Source: Desertimonas sp963732335
GTDB lineage: Bacteria; Actinomycetota; Acidimicrobiia; Acidimicrobiales; Ilumatobacteraceae
Assembly: GCA_963732335.1 (NCBI GenBank)
Contig: CAVSZO010000063.1
Location: 124,001 to 188,000 of the forward strand
Length of the DNA: 64,000 nt
Reading direction: 5' to 3'
The position numbers were made by a program, and so were the translations under genes. The notes beneath the pieces are model-generated. The model ran no database searches, was not told where the DNA came from, and saw nothing but the letters and a program-made list of their open reading frames with translations. The stretch's first letter is position 1, and the number at the start of each line of letters is the position of its first letter. This document shows, one piece after another, positions 28,187 through 37,754 of the stretch.

Positions 28187-28933
28187 TTACATACCAGTGA
28201 TCGTTCGGGCGTCGACGAAGGATTCCTCGGCGACGGATGCGGCGTAGGTCTGGAGGTCGAGCGTCGACATCGCGGCACCTGTCTGGGAGGCCATGGCCGC
28301 GAGGGCTGCGATCTTGCGGTCGAGGTGCGTACGGTCGAGGGTGAGGTGGACGGCGAGTTCGTGGGGGTGGGCGCCGGTCGGTCGTTCGTCGGTCATGTAG
28401 ACGCCCCACTGTTCGTAGAGCTGGCCGAAGTGGGCGAGGTGGTCGGTGGTGGGCCGTGCGTAAAGGAGGCGTCCGCGATGGCCGTGAAGCTCCCAGGCCT
28501 CGGTTACCCAGTGGTGCACGGCGACGTGGTCGGGGTGGAAGGTGATCCCGTCGGCGCCGAAGGTGAGGATGGAGTCCGGTTGAACGTCGTCGAGGAGTCG
28601 ACCGATCAGCGTCCGGCCGCGACGGTCGTGGCGGTCGAGTTCGCCGTCGGGCAGTCCGATGAAGCGGTGATCGTCGACTCCGAGCACGGCCATTGCCGCG
28701 GCCGACTCCCACCGGCGCAGCCGACCGAGACGCTCGGGTGGCCAGGTCTCGGGATCCGGCGTACCGTGCTCGCCGGCAGTCACTGAGGCGCACACGACGC
28801 GCTGCCCGTTGTCGCGGGCGGCGGCCATCACGCCGCCGGCGAGGTACGTTTCGTCGTCGGGGTGGGCCCAGACGGACAGGATGGTGCCCAACTCGGCGAT
28901 CGTGTGGTTGGTGGTGGTCGTGTGCGTCGTCAT
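28187..28933 (-). CDS. PIG-L/LmbE-family N-deacetylase
   Basis: This 248-residue protein has the zinc motif WAHPDDE near residue 25, a GLPDGELDR segment and the third ligand in TFHPDHVAVHHWV. The family removes acetyl groups from N-acetyl sugars, for example in mycothiol biosynthesis or antibiotic maturation. It is shorter than MshB and lacks other mycothiol genes nearby. The ATG at 28933 overlaps the stop of the upstream small gene (ATGA), so the two are coupled. Confidence 0.88.
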   Translation of the reverse strand: MTTHTTTTNHTIAELGTILSVWAHPDDETYLAGGVMAAARDNGQRVVCASVTAGEHGTPDPETWPPERLGRLRRWESAAAMAVLGVDDHRFIGLPDGELDRHDRRGRTLIGRLLDDVQPDSILTFGADGITFHPDHVAVHHWVTEAWELHGHRGRLLYARPTTDHLAHFGQLYEQWGVYMTDERPTGAHPHELAVHLTLDRTHLDRKIAALAAMASQTGAAMSTLDLQTYAASVAEESFVDARTITGM

Positions 28934-29298
28934 CGGCACGCCACCGCTGTGTAGTGGGCAGCGAGGTTGCCGTTTGCCTGTTGGCGGCCGCCGCCGATCG
29001 TCCGATGCGGGGCAACGATCTCGATGTCGTGGTTGTCGAGAGCGCCGTTGCCGGCGGCGGTGTTGCCTGGCTCGTCGACGGGGATGCCGTTCTCGCCATT
29101 TCCGACGGACCGGCGGTGTTCGATGACGGCGTCGTCGATGCTCACGAGCTTGATCCCATCAGAGTCGTTGGTCTCGGCATGGTTGCGGGCCGCGAGCACG
29201 TCAGTGGATCCATCGCGGCTAAGCGCGGCGGCCAGCACCGTCGGTGCGGCGAGAAGGCAGACGAGATGAGGCGTGAGGTGCGTGTCGATGGTCGTCAT
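28930..29298 (-). CDS. Small protein coupled to the PIG-L gene
   Basis: This 122-residue frame begins MTTIDTHLTPHLVCLLAAPTVLAAALS, which could be a signal or membrane segment, and continues with a Asn/Gly/His-rich hydrophilic part. Its TGA overlaps the PIG-L start by the ATGA arrangement, which is the main support that it is real. No family is recognised. Confidence 0.45.
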   Translation of the reverse strand: MTTIDTHLTPHLVCLLAAPTVLAAALSRDGSTDVLAARNHAETNDSDGIKLVSIDDAVIEHRRSVGNGENGIPVDEPGNTAAGNGALDNHDIEIVAPHRTIGGGRQQANGNLAAHYTAVACR

Positions 29299-29395
29299 AG
29301 TGGGGTTTCCCGCTGACACGCCGCTGTCATGACCTGGCGCCTCACGTCAGCCGGTGTGACCGTGGTGTCAGCGCTGGCGTGCATCGTCGCCTGCC

Positions 29396-30586
29396 ATGAG
29401 CACCTTCACTACGACCAACCCCGTGCAGTTGACCGAGCTGCCCATCGAACTGCTGGAGGGCTTCCGGGCCCGGGCCGGCGAGCTCGACCGGAACAACGGC
29501 TACTTCGACGACGACCTGGCCGAGCTCGGCGAGGTCGGCTACCTCGCGGCGGCCGTGCCGGCGCATTTCGGCGGTTGGGGCTTTGACCTGGCCCAGATGG
29601 CCGCCAGCCAGCGTCGTCTGGCTCGCTTCGCCCCGGCGACGGCGCTTGCGATGAGCATGCACACGTACTGGGTCGGCATCGCCGCCGAGCTCGATCGGGC
29701 CGGCGACGGCTCGCTGCGCTGGATGCTCGACGCCGCGCTCGCGGGGGAGGTGTTTGCCGCCGGGCACGCTGAGGCCGGCAACGACATCCCGGTCCTGCTG
29801 TCGACGTGCCGGGCCGAACGGGTCGCGGGTGGCTATCGCCTGATCGGTCGCAAGCAGTTCGGCTCGAACGGACCGGCGTGGACCTGGCTGGGAGCTCACG
29901 CCGTGGACGCCGACGCTCCCGGCGGTCCGCAGATCGTGCACGCCTTCGTCGAGCGCACCAGTCCCGGCGTGACCGTCGTGGAGACCTGGGACACGCTCGG
30001 CATGCGCCCGACGCAGAGTCACGACACGGTCCTTGACGCCGTCTTCGTGCCCGACGACCGCATCGGGCGGGTCGTCCCGGCCGGCGATGCCTCCGACCCG
30101 TTCATCGTGGCCATGGCGATGTGGCCGCTGTCGTTGATCGCTGCGGTGTACCTCGGGATCGCCGAGCGTGCCCTGGAGGTCGCCGTCGATGGCGCCCGCC
30201 GTAAGACCTCGATCGCCATCGCCCGCGGCGCCTACGCCTACAACCCGATGGTCCAGCACCAGGTCGCCGAGATGTATCTCGAGCTGGACGCGGCGACGGC
30301 AACGGTCGAGCGGTTCGTCGCCGACTGGGTGGCCGGCGCCGATCATGGCGACGCCTGGGTCCCCAAGGTGTACGCGATGAAGTGGCGAGCCGTTGAGGCC
30401 GCCAAGCGTGTGGTCGACCTCGCCCTCGACGTGGCCGGCGGAGCCGGCATGTTCCGGGGCAACGAGCTGGAGCGGCTGTATCGCGACGTCCGCTGCGGTG
30501 GCTTTCACCCCGGCAACGACGCCCTCACCCACGAGCTCGTCGGCAAGGCGGTGCTCGGTGTCCTCGCCGAGCAACCGAGATGGTGA
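29396..30586 (+). CDS. Acyl-CoA dehydrogenase
   Basis: The 396-residue flavoprotein has the usual three domains: an N-terminal helical domain, a central beta domain (AGHAEAGNDI, RKQFGSNGP, TLGMRPTQSHD) and a C-terminal helical domain ending FRGNELERLYRDVRCGGFHPGND. The last motif is the FAD-contacting C-terminus of the family. It oxidises an acyl-CoA to the enoyl-CoA; substrate is unknown. No beta-oxidation partner genes are adjacent. Confidence 0.9.
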   Translation: MSTFTTTNPVQLTELPIELLEGFRARAGELDRNNGYFDDDLAELGEVGYLAAAVPAHFGGWGFDLAQMAASQRRLARFAPATALAMSMHTYWVGIAAELDRAGDGSLRWMLDAALAGEVFAAGHAEAGNDIPVLLSTCRAERVAGGYRLIGRKQFGSNGPAWTWLGAHAVDADAPGGPQIVHAFVERTSPGVTVVETWDTLGMRPTQSHDTVLDAVFVPDDRIGRVVPAGDASDPFIVAMAMWPLSLIAAVYLGIAERALEVAVDGARRKTSIAIARGAYAYNPMVQHQVAEMYLELDAATATVERFVADWVAGADHGDAWVPKVYAMKWRAVEAAKRVVDLALDVAGGAGMFRGNELERLYRDVRCGGFHPGNDALTHELVGKAVLGVLAEQPRW

Positions 30587-30792
30587 GATCGATGCGCCCG
30601 AGCGCCACGACCTCCGCCACCTCGTCGTCGGTTTACGGCGTCGAATTGCAGGCCGATACCGATGCCGGCGCCGAGATGGTGGCGGCCAAGGCTTGGCACG
30701 ACGTCCGCGCCGGCGGCTTCATGCACCCGGTCGGTGCCAACCGGGCTGCCGGCCTCCTCGCCCGCACCGCCCTCGGCGCACCGCTGGACTGA
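30580..30792 (+). pseudogene. Remnant resembling an acyl-CoA dehydrogenase C-terminus
   Basis: The 70-codon frame overlaps the end of the acyl-CoA dehydrogenase gene. Its second half (WHDVRAGGFMHPVGANRAAGLLARTALG) resembles the last 30 residues of that enzyme (DVRCGGFHPGNDALTHELVGKAVLG). It may be what is left of a second dehydrogenase gene after deletion. No start region or other domain is present. Confidence 0.4.
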
Positions 30793-30798
30793 CGACGA

Positions 30799-33648
30799 TC
30801 AGCGCAGCGCACGCAGCGCGAGCTCGACGGCGGCGTCGCCGTCGAGTTCAGCGCCCTCCGCAAGCGCACCCTCGTAGGTGTCGTCGCCGAGCGCCTCCCG
30901 CAACCGGTGGCCGAGCTCGGCCAGCGCCACCTCGTCCCCGCCGAAGATGCGGTGACCGGCCGGCGTCGCTTGGACCGAGCCAGTCAACACTGCGGCCTCG
31001 TGAGATCGACCGAGGCGAGTGAGCAGTCCGGCGATCGAGCGAAGCATCGTCCACTGCGTCGACCACATCCCGGCACGACGCCAATGGATGATCAGACGCC
31101 GGTAGTCCTCGGCGGCGACGAGCGGATCACCCAGCCGGGCTTCGATCGACGCCTTCGACGTGCCGGCAACTCCGGTGACGAACGATGCGCCCGTCAGCTC
31201 GGCCAGCTCGACTGCTTTGGCAAGGCGATGCCGTGCCCGCTCCACGTCCACGCCGAGCTCGGCCTCCCCGGCGCAATACCACACGTAGGCGGCATGCGGC
31301 GTGCGAGCATCGCCGACCTCCGCCAGTAGCGCCGCCGCCTGCGGGGACGCCGCGCCGTCGCCGATGTAGGCGAGAGCGAGCAGCTCGGTCGCTCTCGGCA
31401 TCAACGGCGCGACCGTGCCGTCGGAGACGGCTGCAGCGGCTCGCCGATACCACGCCGCGGCCTCGTCGAGCTGGCCCTCGAAGAGCGCATAGTTGCCCCG
31501 CACCATCCCGACGACCGCCGGGACGTCGCCGTCCCGCTCGCCCACGCGCACGGCGCGTGCGCTGCGTACACCAGCCTCGGTCACGTCGCCGGCCATCCAC
31601 GCCGCATAGGAGGCGACCGCCCACACCGGCGACGACAGCGGGCCGCGGTCCTCGGTGTCCATCGCGACGACCCGCTCAGCCCAGCCGAGGACTTCGGGGC
31701 GGAGACGGAGCACCCCGTAGCTGACCAACGCGACGACCAACCTCCCGGCGAGCTCGACCTCACCGCGATCTAGCAGCCAGCCGAAAGCCACCCGCAGCTC
31801 CGGCAGGGCAGCATCGATGTCGGCGATCACGTGCTCGGACCCGAGCAGTCGGCGTTCCTCGGCCCACTCGACGAAGTGCCGAGCGTGGCGCGCTCCAGCC
31901 ACCTCGGCACGACCCTCGACGATCAGCCGTTCGACTCCGAACGCCCGCAGCGTCTCGAGCAGGGCGAAGCGTCGGCCACGTACCCGGACCACGAGCGAAC
32001 GTTCGGCCAACTGATCGAGCACCGTGGCGGCACGGCGAACGTCGATACCGCAGACGTCCGCTGCGTCGTCGACGGTGAAGGCACCGGCGAAGGTGGACAG
32101 GTCGGCGAAGCTTCGACGCAGCTCGGCATCGAGCAGCTCGTAGGACCACGACACCGCCGCCGCCAACGAACCGTGGCGCGTCGAGGTGCGTGCCCCGGCC
32201 GAGAGCAGCTCGAAACGGCGGTCCAGCCCGGCCGCCACCTCGTCCACGTCGAGCGTGCGCAAGCGCGCCGCCGCCAACTCGATCGCCAGCGGCAGCCCGT
32301 CGAGACGCCGGACGATCTCGGCGATGCTCGCCCGCTCGGCGGGATCGGGGTCAAACTGCGGCATCACGGCGCGCGCCCGCTCGACGAACAGGCGAACCGC
32401 TGGCCCCTCGTCGTCGGCTGTCGGGAGCGCCGGCACTTCGTACAGCTGTTCACCGGACACCCGCAACCGCTCGCGGCTGGTCGCGATGACCGATACGTTC
32501 GGGCAGGCGGCCAGGAGACGCTCGACCAGGTCGGCGATCGAGTCGAGGACGTGCTCGCAGTTGTCGATGAGCAACACCACCTCGGTCTCCGCCAGCACTG
32601 CCGCCAAGCGTTCCGCCAGCACCTCTCCGGCGCGGCGATCGATCGTCAGTGCGGCGGCGACGACGTCGACGGCCGACTCCTGACTCGCGCCCGCCAGCTC
32701 GCACATCACGACGGGGCGCTCCGGGCGAGCCTCCTGCAGACGGTGACCGGTCTCGAGGAGGAGCCGGGTCTTGCCGACCCCGCCGGGCCCGACCAGTGTC
32801 AGCAGGCGCCGGGCCTCGGCCAAGGTGACGATCTGGTGCATCGTCTCCGTTCGACCCTCGAGCGACGTGACCGCCAGCGGGAGTCGTCGCGTCGGCTTCC
32901 ACGGTGCGACGTCGATGCCTCGGAGGAGCTCGGCCTGCTTGGCGCTCAGCGCCGGTGACGGCGCGATCCCGAGTTCCTCGGCGAGAAGACGACGGAAGTC
33001 GTCGTAGACCCGCAGCGCCTCAGCGTGCCGGCCCGTAGCGGCGAGGGCCGACATCAGCAGCTCGCGTGGCCGCTCACGCAACGGATTCTCGTCGGCCAGC
33101 GCAGCGAGCTCAGCGACCAACCCGTCGGACACTCCGGCGGCCAGCCGGCGTTCGGCTCTGACCTCGGCTGCCCGGACCCGCAACTCGGCCAAGCCCATCG
33201 CCTCGACTCGTCCAGCGTCGACATCGGCAAGTTCGGGGTACGCCGACCCCTGCCACCGCTCGAGGACAGCGTCGATCGTGACCAGCGCATCGCCATGCTC
33301 GAGGTCGAAGGCACGGTGGACGGCATCGGTCAGCCGGTCGGCGTCGACATCGAGTCGCGCCGGCGCGATCGAGTAGCCCTCGGCCGTCGATTCGACGACC
33401 CCTGCGGGCAGTCCGCGACGGAGCCGGGACATGTGGGTCTGCAGCGCCCCCACCGGATCCCCCGGTGGGCGCCCCGGCCACAGCGCCTCGATCGCCGAAT
33501 CCGCCGACACAACCCGGCCACGATGAAGCACCAACAAAGCCAGCAACCGGCGCTGCAACGAGCCATCAGGGGTGACGTCGCGCCCCGCGCCGTCGCGGAT
33601 CCGGATCGGCCCCAGCACCTCGACACGCAGCCGGCTCTCGCCACCCAT
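30799..33648 (-). CDS. AfsR/SARP-type transcriptional regulator with NB-ARC ATPase
   Basis: The 949-residue protein has an OmpR-like DNA-binding domain (RVEVLGPIRIRDG, QRRLLALLVLHRGRVVSADSAIEALWPG), a BTAD domain (about 95-245, ENPLRERPRELLMSALAATGRHAEALRVYDDF), an NB-ARC ATPase (GPGGVGKTRLLLE, VVLLIDNCEHVLD, VIATSRERL) and a long helical repeat region. This is the AfsR/LuxR-like "winged helix plus NB-ARC" class, which activates secondary metabolism or stress genes. No obvious biosynthetic cluster is beside it, so its targets are unknown. The ATG at 33648 sits right before the DNA-binding domain. Confidence 0.9.
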   Translation of the reverse strand: MGGESRLRVEVLGPIRIRDGAGRDVTPDGSLQRRLLALLVLHRGRVVSADSAIEALWPGRPPGDPVGALQTHMSRLRRGLPAGVVESTAEGYSIAPARLDVDADRLTDAVHRAFDLEHGDALVTIDAVLERWQGSAYPELADVDAGRVEAMGLAELRVRAAEVRAERRLAAGVSDGLVAELAALADENPLRERPRELLMSALAATGRHAEALRVYDDFRRLLAEELGIAPSPALSAKQAELLRGIDVAPWKPTRRLPLAVTSLEGRTETMHQIVTLAEARRLLTLVGPGGVGKTRLLLETGHRLQEARPERPVVMCELAGASQESAVDVVAAALTIDRRAGEVLAERLAAVLAETEVVLLIDNCEHVLDSIADLVERLLAACPNVSVIATSRERLRVSGEQLYEVPALPTADDEGPAVRLFVERARAVMPQFDPDPAERASIAEIVRRLDGLPLAIELAAARLRTLDVDEVAAGLDRRFELLSAGARTSTRHGSLAAAVSWSYELLDAELRRSFADLSTFAGAFTVDDAADVCGIDVRRAATVLDQLAERSLVVRVRGRRFALLETLRAFGVERLIVEGRAEVAGARHARHFVEWAEERRLLGSEHVIADIDAALPELRVAFGWLLDRGEVELAGRLVVALVSYGVLRLRPEVLGWAERVVAMDTEDRGPLSSPVWAVASYAAWMAGDVTEAGVRSARAVRVGERDGDVPAVVGMVRGNYALFEGQLDEAAAWYRRAAAAVSDGTVAPLMPRATELLALAYIGDGAASPQAAALLAEVGDARTPHAAYVWYCAGEAELGVDVERARHRLAKAVELAELTGASFVTGVAGTSKASIEARLGDPLVAAEDYRRLIIHWRRAGMWSTQWTMLRSIAGLLTRLGRSHEAAVLTGSVQATPAGHRIFGGDEVALAELGHRLREALGDDTYEGALAEGAELDGDAAVELALRALR

Positions 33649-34055
33649 CCGCACCAACGGTACGGGCTCGCGCCCAGACCGAGGGTCACCCCTCAACGCG
33701 AGCACGCTCGCGGTGATCTCGCCACGTGGGTTCGCCCTGGTCGGACGGCGCTTCGGCGGATATCGGGCAGCCGGTCTACAGGAGTGCGGAAAGCGACAGG
33801 TAACAGCGGCCACGGCAGCCCACGTGCGCACCTTCCGACAGGTGTCCCTATCTCGACTCGCCAGTCGGTCGGTGCCCGCGCCATACCTGAAACCCTCAAC
33901 CGCTCCAGACTGCCGTTTAGTGTCGCGACGTGCCTCGGTCTCGACCGAGTACTCACTGGGCATTCGGAGCGGGTCGGCGAAATCCTGAGCAGCGGCGTGA
34001 GCGAGAGACCGCGACGAGCGCCTGCGTTGCCAGGAGTGGCTGGACCAATACGCTG
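33649..34055. other. Spacer upstream of the AfsR-type gene
   Basis: About 400 bases between the AfsR-type start and the end of the PPOX gene. Open frames cross it but none looks coding. It presumably contains the AfsR-type promoter; no clear -35/-10 pair could be chosen. Confidence 0.5.
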
Positions 34056-34544
34056 TCAGCCGGCCGCCTTCTCCTTGATGAGGTCTTCGACTGCCTTGGG
34101 GATGGTGGTTTCGAAGTCGAGGAGCTTGGCCCAGGTCGGTGTGATCGTGATGACGACCATCTCGTCGTAGAGGCCTTGTACGCCGGCCACCCATTCCGGG
34201 TACTGGTCATCGGTCATCACCTTCCGCCCGGCAGTCAGGTAGCCGTCCGGGATCCCTTCGACCAGTTTGACCTCGGCGGTGCCGCGAATCAGCAGTACCT
34301 TCGGCGGGAAGGCGCCCTGGTCGATGGTGAGCGCAACCTTCGGATTGGTTTGAAGGGCGGCGACCTTGGCCGACTTTGGCACGGTGGCCATCACGATCCG
34401 GGCGCCCTCGGTCCAGAAACCGATTGGAATGACCCGGGGGTCGCCGTCGAGGCCGTTGTACGCCATCCGAGCTGGCTCGGCGCCGTTGAGCAGCTGCTGG
34501 GCGTACGGCTTGGCCAGAATCTCGGCAATCTCTTCGTTGGTCAT
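34056..34544 (-). CDS. PPOX-class flavin/F420-binding protein
   Basis: This 162-residue split-barrel protein has ARMAYNGLDGDPRVIPIGFWTEGARIVMAT, KVAALQTNPKVALTIDQG and LIRGTAEVKLVEGIPDGY, all typical of PPOX proteins. It is a paralogue of the protein at about 14 kb. The ATG at 34544 follows AGGATC, a modest ribosome-binding site. It stands alone; cofactor and substrate are unknown. Confidence 0.86.
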   Translation of the reverse strand: MTNEEIAEILAKPYAQQLLNGAEPARMAYNGLDGDPRVIPIGFWTEGARIVMATVPKSAKVAALQTNPKVALTIDQGAFPPKVLLIRGTAEVKLVEGIPDGYLTAGRKVMTDDQYPEWVAGVQGLYDEMVVITITPTWAKLLDFETTIPKAVEDLIKEKAAG

Positions 34545-34935
34545 GATGAGATCCTTTCATCGACAAGTGTTCTCGTCAGAAGAACGGAGCCGGCACCTCT
34601 TTCTCGACATCGATGGTCGACGAAACGTTGAATTTCTCGCGGCGGAGCGGGCACAGTCGACGAGCGCCGAACTTCCGATCGGTTGCCTGGTTCGCTCTGG
34701 AACGGTCAGTTCCATCGCAGTCGAAGTGTCGCCCCGAATACGCGCACCGAACGTCACGGGGATGTGCCTGCCGGCCGCACCCGGACTCAAGCAGGCTGGG
34801 ACGTGGCGTCTCGTTCGGTGTCAAGGTGTAGGTGGCGGCGCGATGAGCAGAGGGAGTGCAGGGCGATTAGTGCGATCGCCCCCGAGTGCGTTTCTGGGTC
34901 GGCTCAGATGACGGGAGCGCCTACCGTCAGACTGC
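34545..34935. other. Divergent spacer with a palindromic repeat
   Basis: The gap between the PPOX gene and the acetyltransferase contains no gene. It holds the 36-nt palindromic repeat at 34662 and the promoters for both genes, not individually identifiable. Confidence 0.5.
34662..34697. repeat. Dispersed imperfect palindrome, copy 1
   Basis: This 36-base element (GAGCGCCGAACTTCCG then CCTGGTTCGCTC) folds on itself with bulges. It shares 29 of 35 aligned bases with the element at 40564, in the same orientation, both in non-coding spacers. Confidence 0.5.
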
Positions 34936-35376
34936 GTGCGACGAATGTTCACGGGCGGCGGCCACGACTATGTGCTCGACGACGACCGGGCTCGTGTCGA
35001 CGTCGACGCGTTGTGGGCGTTTCTGTCAACCGAGGCGTATTGGGCCCGGTGGCGTCAACGGTCCGACGTCGAGGCTCAGCTGCAATCGGCGTGGCGGGTC
35101 GTCGGCGCCTACGACCTCAGTGGGATGGTCGGATTCTCGAGGGCGATCTCCGACGGGGTCGCGATTGCCTACCTTGCGGATGTCTACGTCGAAGAGTGTT
35201 GCCGCGGTGACGGTCTCGGGGTCGAGCTGGTGAGGACGATGATCGAGTGGGGGCCGGGCGCTCAGCTGCGCTGGATGCTGCACACCCGCGACGCTCATGG
35301 CCTGTATGCACGACTCGGCTTCGGTGCCGCTGACGAGACCTACCTCGAGCGGCCGCCCGCAAGAACCCGCCGCTGA
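34936..35376 (+). CDS. GNAT-family N-acetyltransferase
   Basis: The 146-residue protein has a GNAT core: VGFSRAISDGVAIAYLADVYVEECCRGDGLGVELV, containing the acetyl-CoA loop RGDGLGVEL, then HTRDAHGLYARLGFG at the C-terminus. This order (strand, CoA loop, HGLYxxxGF) matches small acetyltransferases acting on amines. The GTG at 34936 or ATG at 34945 can start it. Substrate is unknown. Confidence 0.85.
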   Translation: MRRMFTGGGHDYVLDDDRARVDVDALWAFLSTEAYWARWRQRSDVEAQLQSAWRVVGAYDLSGMVGFSRAISDGVAIAYLADVYVEECCRGDGLGVELVRTMIEWGPGAQLRWMLHTRDAHGLYARLGFGAADETYLERPPARTRR

Positions 35377-35559
35377 AGGTCACCGCTGGGTCGTGGTCGC
35401 GCCTGGCGTACGACGTCCGGCAGCGTTCGACCGGCTGACGCCGTACCCGCCCGGCGTTCGCCCCGCAATCGACACTGATCGCCCAGGTCGCAGCGCCCCG
35501 ACATGCGCTCGAAACATCTGCGTCCTACGGTCGTGGTCTCGACCCAGCGGAGGTGCGCG

Positions 35560-36243
35560 ATGACTGACGATGCTCGACTGATCCAACGATCCGGCTGGTT
35601 GCGGCACGTGCTGCTCGCGGTGGGCGCCCCGTTGTGCCGACGTCTGTTCCGTCTGCGCGTCGAAGGCGATGAGCACCTTCCGCCAGCAGGCGCCGCGATC
35701 ATCGCCGCCAACCACCTCTCGTTCTTCGACTCGGTTGTGCTGGCCCTCGCCGTGCCCCGCCCGCTCAGCTTCGTCGGCAAGGCCGAGTACCTCAACAGCT
35801 GGAAGACCCGGAAACTGTTCCCGGCGCTGGGGATGATCCCAGTCGAGCGGGGCAGCCCTCGTCAGGCGTACGCGGCGCTGCAAGTTGCCGCCGAGGTGCT
35901 CGACGCCGACGAGCTGTTCGCCGTCTACCCCGAAGGCACCCGCTCGCAGGACGGGTCGTTGCACGACGGTCACAACGGCGTCGGCCACTTGAGCGTGACG
36001 ACCGGAGCCTCGATCATCCCGACCGGCATCGTCGGCACCGATCGGATCCAACCACGAGGCGCTCGCCTCCCCCGCCCCTTCCGGTCGGCGATCGTCCGCT
36101 TCGGATCGCCGATCGACCCCGGCGGCTACAACGGCAGCCGGCGCATACGCCGCCGACGGATCACCCGCGACGTGATGACGGCCATCAGCGAACTGTCGGG
36201 TCAGACCCACACGGGCCGACTGGCCCCAACGCCGGCGGGTTGA
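35560..36243 (+). CDS. 1-acyl-sn-glycerol-3-phosphate acyltransferase-like (PlsC)
   Basis: This 227-residue protein has the PlsC acyltransferase blocks: block I NHLSFFDS (HX4D), block II-like ALGMIPVERG, block III YPEGTRS and block IV IIPTGIVGT. It would transfer an acyl chain to lysophosphatidic acid at the inner membrane, in phospholipid or storage-lipid synthesis. The C-terminal basic stretch (SRRIRRRRITR) may help membrane binding. Start 35560 follows GGAGGTG. Confidence 0.88.
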   Translation: MTDDARLIQRSGWLRHVLLAVGAPLCRRLFRLRVEGDEHLPPAGAAIIAANHLSFFDSVVLALAVPRPLSFVGKAEYLNSWKTRKLFPALGMIPVERGSPRQAYAALQVAAEVLDADELFAVYPEGTRSQDGSLHDGHNGVGHLSVTTGASIIPTGIVGTDRIQPRGARLPRPFRSAIVRFGSPIDPGGYNGSRRIRRRRITRDVMTAISELSGQTHTGRLAPTPAG

Positions 36244-36658
36244 GACGATCCGCTCACACCGGCGTCAGGACCTCACCGCCGCTCGTCAGCCATTGGTCGC
36301 CGCGTCCTCCACTGGTGGAGTGCTGTTATCCGAACGGTGTCGAATGCTTCGCGGCCAGGTTCCTTGGGGCAGCTCCGTCGGCGCAGGAAGCGCTCGAGCA
36401 GGGCTGCGGTCGATCGACTGGGCGCGTTCGGGGTTCCCGCCGCGGCGCGCCCTCGGTGAAGCTCCCGGTCCCGTAGGGGCGCCGCGCACGCTGACCACCG
36501 AGCAGGTCGTGCAGGTGCTGGCGACGCCAGCCCGGACCGGTTGTTGCTGGGCGTTGGGGGCCGGGCCCGGCATGTGTCCTGTTGCGAGGCGCTCACCGGC
36601 GGGGTTGGTAGCGAGCTCGTCGTTTATGTTGGGCTCTCGTCGGGCGGCTCGATTCGGG
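36244..36658. other. Non-coding spacer
   Basis: About 415 bases between the convergent PlsC and reductase genes. No coding frame is convincing. A GC-rich palindromic stretch lies near 36556-36572. Confidence 0.5.
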
Positions 36659-37210
36659 TCAGGGGGCTGAGGCGGGGCGGTAGGCGTGGACGACGGCGCC
36701 GGTGGCAGAGATCTTGGTGTCGAGGAGCTCGACGGTGCCGGTGCTGGCGGGGCGAAACAGGGGCTCGCCGCCTCCCTTGATGACGGGGGAGGTGCAGATC
36801 CGGTACTCGTCGAGCAGGCCGGCCGCGGCGAGGGCGTCGGTGAGCTGGCCGGTGCCCCAGATGAGGAGGTCGCCGCCTTCGGCCTGCTTCAGTCGGCTGA
36901 CCTCGTCGAGCAGGTCGGGGCCGGCGATGACCACGGTCGGATCCCACGCCGTGGTGTCGACCGGTTGGGAGGCGACGACGTACTTGGTGATCGAGTTGAC
37001 GTGGTCGGCGAAGGGGTTACCGCCCATCGTGGGCCAGGCTTGTGCCATGCCTTCGTAGGTGATGCGGCCGAGCAGCAGTGCGTCGGCGGCGAGCGTCATC
37101 TTGAGTCCGTAGTCCTGCAACTCCTCGTCGGAGTACTGGAACGACCACTTGTGCGGTTCGTCGATATAGCCGTCGAGGGTGGCGTGGGTGAAGCAGATGA
37201 TCTTGCGCAT
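36659..37210 (-). CDS. Dihydrofolate-reductase-like (RibD C-terminal) protein
   Basis: The 183-residue protein has the DHFR/RibD-C fold: THATLDGYID near the N-terminus, ADALLLGRITYEGMA, KYVVAS, GGDLLIWGTGQLTDALAAAGLLDEYRI and PVIKGGGEPLF. Such proteins bind NADPH and are common in actinobacteria, usually without a known substrate. Good start at 37210 with AGGAGAAACG upstream. Confidence 0.88.
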   Translation of the reverse strand: MRKIICFTHATLDGYIDEPHKWSFQYSDEELQDYGLKMTLAADALLLGRITYEGMAQAWPTMGGNPFADHVNSITKYVVASQPVDTTAWDPTVVIAGPDLLDEVSRLKQAEGGDLLIWGTGQLTDALAAAGLLDEYRICTSPVIKGGGEPLFRPASTGTVELLDTKISATGAVVHAYRPASAP

Positions 37211-37325
37211 GGCACGTTTCTCCTGGTCGGTGGCGGGTGGTCGGAAAGGGGTGCTTCAGGCGGGCCGGCGGCGTTGTGCCAGGTCGTCATCAAGGTGAAC
37301 TTGCCTCGGTTTCTTGGACAGGTGG

Positions 37326-37414
37326 TTATGGCAGATCGGCGTGTCCTTGATCGTGGCGCCACTTGTCAGCGTACTCGGCCGGGGTGAGGTGGCCGAGGCC
37401 GGTCTGGTGGCGTT
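37326..37414 (-). pseudogene. IS3-family transposase C-terminal remnant
   Basis: The minus-strand frame reads TGLGHLTPAEYADKW, close to the LGxLTPAEYxxxW end of IS3-family integrase-domain transposases. Nothing of the catalytic DDE core is left. It is a small remnant only. Confidence 0.4.
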
Positions 37415-37717
37415 GCCGCCCGCGAGGACGCAGCCGTCGAGGAATGCATGGCAGCTCAAGGACTCCAGTGGACCGCACCCCCGGCACCGACGGGCCCGGA
37501 CCTGACCCGTGGCGGCACCACCGAGTTCCGCCTGACCCACGGCTACGGATCGCCGAGAACACCTATCTACCCGAGGACGAGGTTGCGACGATTCTGCGCG
37601 AAGACGGTTACGCGATGAGTGGCAGTTGGTCGGTGCCATCTGTCGCAACGGCCGCGCAGAGCCCGAGCAAGAACGCGCAATCATCTCGCAGCAGCGGTCA
37701 CACGCGGCACTGCATGT

Positions 37718-37754
37718 GCCCGGTTCAAGTCGGGCCGCGAAGGAGTTCCTTCGC
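37718..37754. repeat. Two adjacent inverted repeats
   Basis: GCCCG-GTTCAAGT-CGGGC is followed directly by GCGAAGGA-GT-TCCTTCGC, a perfect 8-bp stem. They lie 130 bases before the acetyltransferase gene. They could be part of a regulatory site or terminator. Confidence 0.45.

Noticed and set aside
37718..37735. tRNA T-arm-like sequence with TTCAAGT loop
   Set aside because: Pairing for a real T-stem fails at the second position, and no acceptor, D or anticodon stem fits around it. Kept only as an inverted repeat.
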